Assembly: GCA_005880525.1 (NCBI GenBank)
Contig: VBFW01000211.1
Span: 1-6,064 of the forward strand
DNA: 6,064 nucleotides
Direction: 5' to 3'
Source of the DNA: Chloroflexota bacterium
GTDB taxonomy: Bacteria > Chloroflexota > Dormibacteria > Dormibacterales > Dormibacteraceae
The notes beneath the pieces are model-generated. The model ran no database searches. It was not told the DNA's origin and worked only from the letters and a program-made list of their open reading frames with translations. The number at the start of each line of letters is the position of its first letter. Within the stretch, counting starts at the first letter, position 1. Both the position numbers and the translations under genes were made by a program. Of the stretch, positions 1 to 6,064 are shown piece after piece.

Positions 1-1953
<1,953 letters not shown>

Positions 1954-2607
1954 GGGCGCGCCTGATCAGGTAGTCCGCCAGGTGCGGGTTCTTCGGCAGC
2001 AGCGAGCCATGCAGGTAAGTGCCGACAACGCCGCCCTGGACGCACCCTTCGGTGCCGTCGCCGCCGTTGTTGCCCGATCCGACGCGAACTCGGCCAAGCG
2101 CCCTCGCGCCAGCTCCCAGAAAAGTGCGTCCGCTGTGGTTTTCGAATCCGACCAGGGTCGTCGGTTTGAGATCTTCGAGCGTGGTGTCCACGACCACGTC
2201 GCCGATGAATCGTTTCTTGCCTGCCTCGGTGCGCACGTCGATGAGCCCGATGCCGGGAAATCGCTCGCCTTCTGCTGTCTGGTAGTAGTGCCCGAGCAGC
2301 TGGTAGCCGCCGCACACCGCCAGCACCACCGAGCCGTTGGCGACGGCCGCCTCCAGCGGCTCCTGCTTGATCTCGATCAGGTCGTCATACACGAGAGCCT
2401 GCTCACGGTCCTGGCCGCCACCGAAGAAGAAGACATCCACGTCTTCCATTCCGTGCGCCGCGCCGCGGCCCAGGTCGATGGCGCGCGCATCCAGGCCTCG
2501 CCATTCGGCTCGCTTGAGCAGGGTCAGGATGTTGCCGCGGTCCCCGTAGATGTTCATCAGGTCCGGGTACAGCCATCCGACTGTGAAGCGGTTCTTCTTT
2601 TTCGTCA

Positions 2608-3972
2608 TCAGGTCTCCCAGTAAGGCTTCGCCCAGCCACGTCGGACGAGCTCGGCCCTGATGTCGAGCATGGCGGTATAGGTGCACAGGATGTGCGCCGT
2701 CGCGCCTTCCGGTGTGACCGAGATCAGGTCGTCCAGCGCCCGGCCCGGCTCGGTCTGCGGCGGGCGCGCCTCCACCCCTGCGTACTTCAGACGCACGGCC
2801 AGGTCGTGGGCGCGCTTGCCCGCGGGGACGACGACCTGCGCCCTGCCGGCGAGCTGCTCGAAATCGACGTCCCAGATCCAGGACACGTCAGTCCCGTCGG
2901 CCTTGCGATCGTTGAGCCCGAGGATGAAATGCGTCGCGCCCGCCATGTCGACGGCCGTCCTCAGCGTCTCGTTGAAGCCGGCGGGATTCTTGGACAGCAC
3001 GAGCACGAGGCGCCGGCCGCGAAAGTCCATCTTCTCCTGCCGGCCGAACGCGGCCGTGAAACCGTGCATTCGCTCGGCCATGTACTGGCCGTCGACGCCC
3101 AGGACTGTGCCTGCCGCGAATGCGGCGACCGCGTTGTACGCGTTGTAGAGCCCGCCGACCGGCAGCTCCACCCGCGTCTCCCCGATGTTCATTCCGACGC
3201 TGTCGAATCCCTGCAGCGCGATGTCGGTCGCGGCGACTCCCGGTGAAGGCCTCGCGAAGTCGCCGTTCGGACACTCGTATATGCCGTCGTGCCCCAGGTA
3301 CACCGCCGAGAAGCGCAGGCTCGCACCGCACTTAGGACACGTGCGCGCATCGGCGGCGTGAGGCAGCTTGCGCATCGCCACCACGGGATCCTCGATGCCG
3401 AACCACAGTGGGGTCCGCCCGAGCCCCAGTCCGATCTCTCCTACGCGCGGGTCGTCGGCGTTGAGCACAGCCTGCGCCCCTTCAGGGATGCTCTCGAGTG
3501 CGGCTTCGATCGTCTTTGCGATCTTCTCCAGCTCGCCGTATCGGTCGAGCTGGTCGCGAAACAGGTTCAGGACGATCGCGATGCGCGGCTGGATCTCTTC
3601 CACCGCCCTCGGCAAGCTTGCCTCGTCGATCTCGAACACTCCCCAGTCCGCGCGGAGCTTGCCGTCCGGCCCAGCGCTTCTCAGGGCGGCCGCGGTGGCA
3701 CCGAAGATGAGGTTTGCGCCCGCGCGATTGGAGACCACGCGTTTACCCATCCCCTCGAAGATGCTCGTCAGCAATCGGGCGGTGGTCGTCTTGCCGTTGG
3801 TGCCGGTGATCAGGATCGAGCCCTCAGTCAGGTCCCCCGTGAGCTTGCGCAGGATGGTCGGGTCGATCGCCCGCGCTACATCGCCGGGCAGCGTCGTGCC
3901 TCCGCCGAGTCCGCTCAGCCGCGACAGCGCTCCGGTCGCCTTCCCCGCCCACACCGCGGCCGTGCGGCGCAT
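2608..3972 (-). CDS. murT: Lipid II isoglutaminyl synthase, Mur-ligase subunit MurT
   Basis: ATP-dependent Mur-ligase-like subunit that activates the D-Glu carboxyl of lipid II and condenses it with ammonia supplied by GatD. Length is 454 residues (S. aureus MurT 437). Visible: P-loop TGTNGKTTT 56-64 with Lys61; VSNRAGANL 80-88; FEIDEASLPR 113-122; LNLFRDQLDRYGE 135-147; a zinc-ribbon-like insertion at 212-238 (Cys212, Cys215, Cys234); NAYNAVAA 277-284; and a C-terminal DUF1727-type domain with LNDRKADGTDVSWIWD at 353-368. That last segment probably holds the Asp reported to join the GatD Cys/His in catalysis; I cannot say which Asp it is. A GTG at 3981 would add three residues, but ATG 3972 overlaps the ispE stop as TGATG, the same junction type as murT/gatD, so I prefer it. 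Oddity: the fourth ribbon position is Gly237, not Cys. Confidence 0.95.
   Translation of the reverse strand: MRRTAAVWAGKATGALSRLSGLGGGTTLPGDVARAIDPTILRKLTGDLTEGSILITGTNGKTTTARLLTSIFEGMGKRVVSNRAGANLIFGATAAALRSAGPDGKLRADWGVFEIDEASLPRAVEEIQPRIAIVLNLFRDQLDRYGELEKIAKTIEAALESIPEGAQAVLNADDPRVGEIGLGLGRTPLWFGIEDPVVAMRKLPHAADARTCPKCGASLRFSAVYLGHDGIYECPNGDFARPSPGVAATDIALQGFDSVGMNIGETRVELPVGGLYNAYNAVAAFAAGTVLGVDGQYMAERMHGFTAAFGRQEKMDFRGRRLVLVLSKNPAGFNETLRTAVDMAGATHFILGLNDRKADGTDVSWIWDVDFEQLAGRAQVVVPAGKRAHDLAVRLKYAGVEARPPQTEPGRALDDLISVTPEGATAHILCTYTAMLDIRAELVRRGWAKPYWET
2614..2618 (-). promoter_or_regulatory. Ribosome binding site of gatD inside the end of murT
   Basis: GGGAG lies 5 nt before the gatD ATG at 2608, within the last codons of murT. 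Together with the TGATG stop/start overlap it supports ATG 2608 over the upstream start at 2686 and suggests coupled translation of the two subunits. Confidence 0.6.
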
Positions 3973-4778
3973 CAAGCCCACGCTCCGACCGGGCGCGCGA
4001 CAGCGGTCCAGCAGTCGAGCTTTCTCACCGCGTCTTCAGCGTCCTCGCGATCCGGGCACGCAAGGAAGAACGCCGAGCCGCTGCCCGTCATCCGCCAGCC
4101 CTCGCCGAGATGCTCGGCAAACCTGTCAACTCTTTCGTCGACGCGGCCCGCCGCCCCACGCAGCTGGTTGGGGCCGGTCGCCTCTGCAGGATCGAGCTTG
4201 TCCCATGCCTCATACACCGCCGCCGTCGACAGCTCGATGCCCGGCCAGGCGATGGCGAACCACGACCTCTCCACTTCAACCGGCGTGACTCGCTCGCCCA
4301 CGCCCTCGATCAACGCCGCCCCGCCCCTGAGGAAGAAGCTGACGTCCGCGCCGACCCGCGCGGCCAGGGGCTTCAGATCGACATCGAGTCGGTAAAGGGT
4401 CGCCAGGGCGCGCAGCGCCGCGGCCGCGTCGGAGCTGGCACCACCCAGCCCGGAACCTGGCGGGATCCGCTTGTGCAGGAAGTAGCTGGTCGGCAATTCG
4501 CGCTCCGCTGCGGCCTCGACTGCCCTGTGCGCGCTCAGCACCGTATTGGTGACGTCAGGGGGCAGGTCGAAGCCGGTCGTCGTCAACGACGTCTCACCGG
4601 CCGGCTCGGCGGTGAGAAGGTCATGGAGCTCGACCGTCTGCATCCGCGTGCGCAGGTCGTGCATCCCGTCCGGCCGGCGACGCACGACGGCGAGGTCGAG
4701 GTTCACCTTCGCGCGCGCCGGCAACGCGATGCTGCGCGCGGAAGCGGCTGCGGGCCGTGGGCTCCGCACCGGATTCAA
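3972..4778 (-). CDS. ispE: 4-diphosphocytidyl-2-C-methyl-D-erythritol kinase
   Basis: GHMP kinase that phosphorylates the 2-hydroxyl of CDP-methylerythritol, the fourth step of the MEP (non-mevalonate) isoprenoid pathway, in the cytosol. Length is 268 residues (E. coli 283). Visible: PARAKVNLDL 20-29 with Lys24 aligning to E. coli Lys10; RRPDGMHDLRT 34-44; the ATP-binding loop PPGSGLGGASSDAAA 106-120; GADVSFFLRGG 143-153 with catalytic Asp145; and the C-terminal GHMP motif MTGSGSAFF 230-238. Met39 stands where E. coli has Tyr25, which stacks on the cytosine. The next residue, His40, is conserved. Start choice is uncertain: TTG 4778 overlaps the upstream stop by 4 nt (TTGA), while GTG 4769 would shorten the protein by three residues. 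Neither has a clear Shine-Dalgarno. The N-terminus is about 14 residues longer than in E. coli. Confidence 0.94.
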   Translation of the reverse strand: MNPVRSPRPAAASARSIALPARAKVNLDLAVVRRRPDGMHDLRTRMQTVELHDLLTAEPAGETSLTTTGFDLPPDVTNTVLSAHRAVEAAAERELPTSYFLHKRIPPGSGLGGASSDAAAALRALATLYRLDVDLKPLAARVGADVSFFLRGGAALIEGVGERVTPVEVERSWFAIAWPGIELSTAAVYEAWDKLDPAEATGPNQLRGAAGRVDERVDRFAEHLGEGWRMTGSGSAFFLACPDREDAEDAVRKLDCWTAVARPVGAWA

Positions 4779-5299
4779 GGACGCGCTATGCGTAGCTCTG
4801 CCCGGTACGCGATCGCTCTTTCGCGATAATGCCGCGCCGAGTTTTCGACCCAGCCCCGCGAGGAGCCGTCCAGCTCCTTCTTCACGCTCGCCGGCACGCC
4901 CGCGGCCAGGTGACCCGGGGGAACCTCACTGCCCTCGCGCAGCACCGATCCCGCAGCGAGCATCGAACCGGCTCCCAGGCGGCTGCGCTGCAGCATCGTC
5001 GCCCCCATGCCGACCAGCGCCCCCTCCTCGACCACGCAGCCTTCCAGCTGCGCGGAATGGCCGATGGTCACATTGCGCTCGATCACCGTGGGCAGATTGC
5101 GCGCGCAATGGATCACAGCATTGTCCTGAACGTTCGAGCCTTCGCCGACCTTGATCGTCGCCTCGTCGCCACGCAGCACAGCGCCGAACCACACGCTCGC
5201 GCCCGCCTCAACCTCGACGTCTCCGATGAGCACGGCGGTGGGGGCGATGTACGCGTCGGCGTGCACCTGAGGGCGGCGGCCTCGGAATTCGAATTCCAC
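4775..5299 (-). CDS. Gamma-class carbonic-anhydrase-like left-handed beta-helix (hexapeptide) protein
   Basis: 174 residues, the normal size for the YrdA/PaaY/CaiE-type gamma carbonic anhydrase family, which forms trimers of left-handed beta-helices with metal bound between subunits. Imperfect hexapeptide repeats run from about 19 to 137 (IGDVEV, GASVWFG, VGEGSNVQ, IGHSAQLEG, VGMGATML, LGAGSMLAAGSVL), followed by GVPASVKKEL and a C-terminal helix. Residues matching the archaeal Cam active site are Arg43 and Asp45 (LRGD), Gln58 and Asp59 (VQDN), metal ligand His64 (AVIHC) and metal ligand His81 (IGHSAQ). The third ligand, normally His five residues after His81 in GHxxxLHGC, is Glu86 here. Carbonic anhydrase activity is therefore doubtful; an acyltransferase-like or structural role is possible. 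The start is GTG 5299, preceded by a short-spaced AGAGGG and, further up, an in-frame TAG. It is the first gene of the operon. Confidence 0.88.
   Translation of the reverse strand: MEFEFRGRRPQVHADAYIAPTAVLIGDVEVEAGASVWFGAVLRGDEATIKVGEGSNVQDNAVIHCARNLPTVIERNVTIGHSAQLEGCVVEEGALVGMGATMLQRSRLGAGSMLAAGSVLREGSEVPPGHLAAGVPASVKKELDGSSRGWVENSARHYRERAIAYRAELRIARP
5284..5297. repeat. 14-bp perfect palindrome in the divergent control region
   Basis: GGAATTCGAATTCC is identical to its own reverse complement. It lies 9 bp upstream of the TATAAT that faces rpsT, where the -35 element and spacer would be, and also encodes residues 2-5 of the carbonic-anhydrase-like protein (Glu-Phe-Glu-Phe). It could be an operator for a dimeric regulator, or only a by-product of the repeated GAA TTC codons. 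Confidence 0.4.
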
Positions 5300-5306
5300 G
5301 GCCCTC

Positions 5307-5312
5307 TATAAT
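5307..5312 (+). promoter_or_regulatory. Probable -10 element of the rpsT promoter
   Basis: A perfect sigma-70-type TATAAT sits 54 bp upstream of the rpsT start, a rare AT-rich island in GC-rich DNA. Transcription would begin near 5319-5320, giving a leader of about 41 nt. No good -35 hexamer is present at 16-18 bp spacing (the sequence there is GGAATT or GAATTC), and there is no extended -10 TG. I infer that this is the main promoter of rpsT. Confidence 0.6.
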
Positions 5313-5342
5313 TCCAGATTCGTGCTCAACTCCCTCCTGTCG

Positions 5343-5357
5343 ATGGCGCACGTTTAG
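5343..5357 (+). other. Four-codon upstream ORF in the rpsT leader (Met-Ala-His-Val-stop)
   Basis: ATG GCG CAC GTT TAG lies in the same frame as rpsT and stops 3 nt before its ATG. The octamer CGATGGCG occurs at both this start (5341-5348) and the rpsT start (5359-5366), so the two initiation sites look alike. No Shine-Dalgarno precedes either. It may be a coupling or decoy start, or a chance duplication. Confidence 0.3.
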
Positions 5358-5360
5358 CCG

Positions 5361-5735
5361 ATGGCGAAGCGAACCGCGTCCGCCAAGAAGCAAGCCCGTG
5401 CAGGCGTGCGACGCTCTGCGCGCAATCGAGGCGTGCGCTCGGAGGTCAAGACGATGGTCGTCAAGGCCCGGCGCTCGTTCATCGAGAGCCCGGTGGCCGA
5501 GTCGGACCGCGCTGCGCTGACCGTGGACGCGATCCGGGCGCTCGACCGCGCGGCCGCGAAGGGCATCGTTCACCGCAACAACGCGGCGCGGCGTAAGTCA
5601 CGCCTGATGCGTCAGCTCGTGAAGCTTGGTGTTCCGGCACCGGCGGCTGCTCGCACCGCGGCCAAGGGCAAGAAGGGCGCCGCCGCGGCGCCGGCTCCCG
5701 CTCCGGCCAAGCCCGACAAGAAAGGAAAGAAGTAG
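5361..5735 (+). CDS. rpsT: 30S ribosomal protein bS20 with extended C-terminal tail
   Basis: Primary 16S-rRNA-binding protein of the small ribosomal subunit. The first 88 or so residues are a complete bS20: the basic N-terminal helix MAKRTASAKKQAR, then RNRGVRSEVKT 21-31, and the signature HRNNAARRKSRLMRQL at 71-86. The family is usually about 85-90 residues, whereas this protein has 124. The extra segment from about 90 is a low-complexity tail of Ala, Pro and Lys ending KKGKK, probably disordered and RNA-contacting. ATG 5361 is chosen because it gives the standard N-terminus, and an in-frame TAG lies just upstream. There is no recognisable Shine-Dalgarno; the leader instead contains a pyrimidine run CTCCCTCCT (5330-5338). 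In E. coli bS20 represses its own translation, so a weak initiation region could reflect similar control here. Confidence 0.97.
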   Translation: MAKRTASAKKQARAGVRRSARNRGVRSEVKTMVVKARRSFIESPVAESDRAALTVDAIRALDRAAAKGIVHRNNAARRKSRLMRQLVKLGVPAPAAARTAAKGKKGAAAAPAPAPAKPDKKGKK

Positions 5736-5738
5736 GCC

Positions 5739-5757
5739 GGAGCCGCATTGCGGCGCC
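5739..5757. terminator. Possible bidirectional hairpin between convergent rpsT and holA
   Basis: GCCGC (5742-5746), loop ATT, GCGGC (5750-5754) form a perfect 5-bp GC stem. Beyond one A/G mismatch, GG (5739-5740) can pair with CC (5756-5757). It occupies most of the 21 bp between the two stop codons. No T-run follows on either strand, so intrinsic termination is only a suggestion. Confidence 0.35.
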
Positions 5758-6064
5758 TACAGCCGGCTGAGCAGCACCTCCAGCCCAAGCTCAGCGTCCA
5801 CCTGGCCGGACTTGACCTCCCACTCGTAGTCCCGGATCGCCCTCAGAGCCGCCTCGAGCCTGTCAGGCTGCACCGAGCGCGCGGCGTCGTATGCCTTCTG
5901 CACCACGAACGAGTGCTGACTCATGTTGCCCTGGATGTTTTGCAGTGACTCACCTCGGTCCTGCTTCGCTCGCACCTCGAGCACGAGCGCGAGATGGCGC
6001 GCGATGCGATAGGCGATCGATGTCGGCTGATAGCCGGAGCGGGTGAGGTTGCGAGCGATGGTCC
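5757..6064 (-). CDS. holA: DNA polymerase III delta subunit, C-terminal fragment (cut by window end)
   Basis: Delta is the clamp-loader subunit that opens the beta sliding clamp. The last 101 codons are visible and the frame runs off the right edge with no stop. The part shown matches the C-terminal collar domain of the HolA family: an N-terminal stretch ending IAYRIARHLALVLEVRA, a GESLQNIQGNM segment, FVVQKAYDAARSVQPDRLEAAL, and the typical ending in which a helix with Asp-Tyr-Glu is followed by KSGQVDAELGLEVLLSRL. The AAA+-like N-terminal domains lie outside the window. A GTG codon at 5984 is internal, not a start. The gene converges on rpsT, an arrangement also seen in Bacillus subtilis, which supports the call. 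Confidence 0.88.
   Translation of the reverse strand, partial: TIARNLTRSGYQPTSIAYRIARHLALVLEVRAKQDRGESLQNIQGNMSQHSFVVQKAYDAARSVQPDRLEAALRAIRDYEWEVKSGQVDAELGLEVLLSRL

Noticed and set aside
2609..2686. N-terminal extension of GatD by 26 residues
   Set aside because: The extra residues lie wholly within the murT 3' end and have no counterpart in GatD. ATG 2608 has a ribosome binding site and the TGATG coupling.
3289..4395. Long open frame on the + strand (368 codons) across murT and ispE
   Set aside because: It is antisense to two clearly conserved genes, its translation is Arg/Ala/Pro-rich with no recognisable domain, and GC-rich coding DNA routinely leaves such frames open.

Overview
The window is a densely packed stretch of chromosome from a high-GC bacterium (roughly two thirds G+C by eye). 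It carries seven protein genes, two of them cut by the window ends, and almost no spacer DNA. I see no tRNA, rRNA, CRISPR array, insertion sequence, integrase or phage gene. This is core housekeeping territory rather than an accessory island. The MurT/GatD pair (lipid II amidation) points to a monoderm-type lineage such as Actinomycetota, Chloroflexota, Dormibacterota or relatives. A holA gene converging on rpsT is also common in Gram-positive-type genomes. I cannot fix the phylum from this sequence alone.

Layout: (1) 1-1953, + strand: the C-terminal four fifths of an ATP-dependent Lon protease, starting upstream of the window. (2) 5299 down to 1847, - strand: a four-gene overlapping operon, in transcription order a gamma-class carbonic-anhydrase-like hexapeptide protein, ispE (MEP isoprenoid pathway), murT and gatD. 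The junctions overlap by 4, 1 and 1 nt, so translational coupling is likely. The 3' end of gatD overlaps the 3' end of lon tail-to-tail by 107 bp. (3) 5300-5360: a 61-bp divergent control region with a perfect TATAAT pointing toward rpsT, a 14-bp perfect palindrome beside it and a four-codon upstream ORF. (4) 5361-5735, + strand: rpsT (ribosomal protein bS20) with a long Lys/Ala/Pro tail. (5) 5757-6064, - strand: the C-terminal end of holA (DNA polymerase III delta subunit), convergent with rpsT across 21 bp that can form a hairpin.

How the genes fit together: IspE feeds synthesis of isoprenoids, including undecaprenyl phosphate, the lipid carrier of lipid II. MurT-GatD amidates the stem-peptide glutamate of lipid II. 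The operon therefore joins lipid-carrier supply with cell-wall precursor modification. The role of the carbonic-anhydrase-like first gene is unclear, and it lacks one of the three canonical metal-binding histidines.

I did not find a convincing new multi-gene system. The points most worth a second look are the Lon tail made by antisense overprinting of gatD, the His-to-Glu change in the carbonic-anhydrase-like protein, the Shine-Dalgarno-less rpsT leader with its in-frame mini-ORF, and substitutions at normally conserved positions in MurT and IspE.
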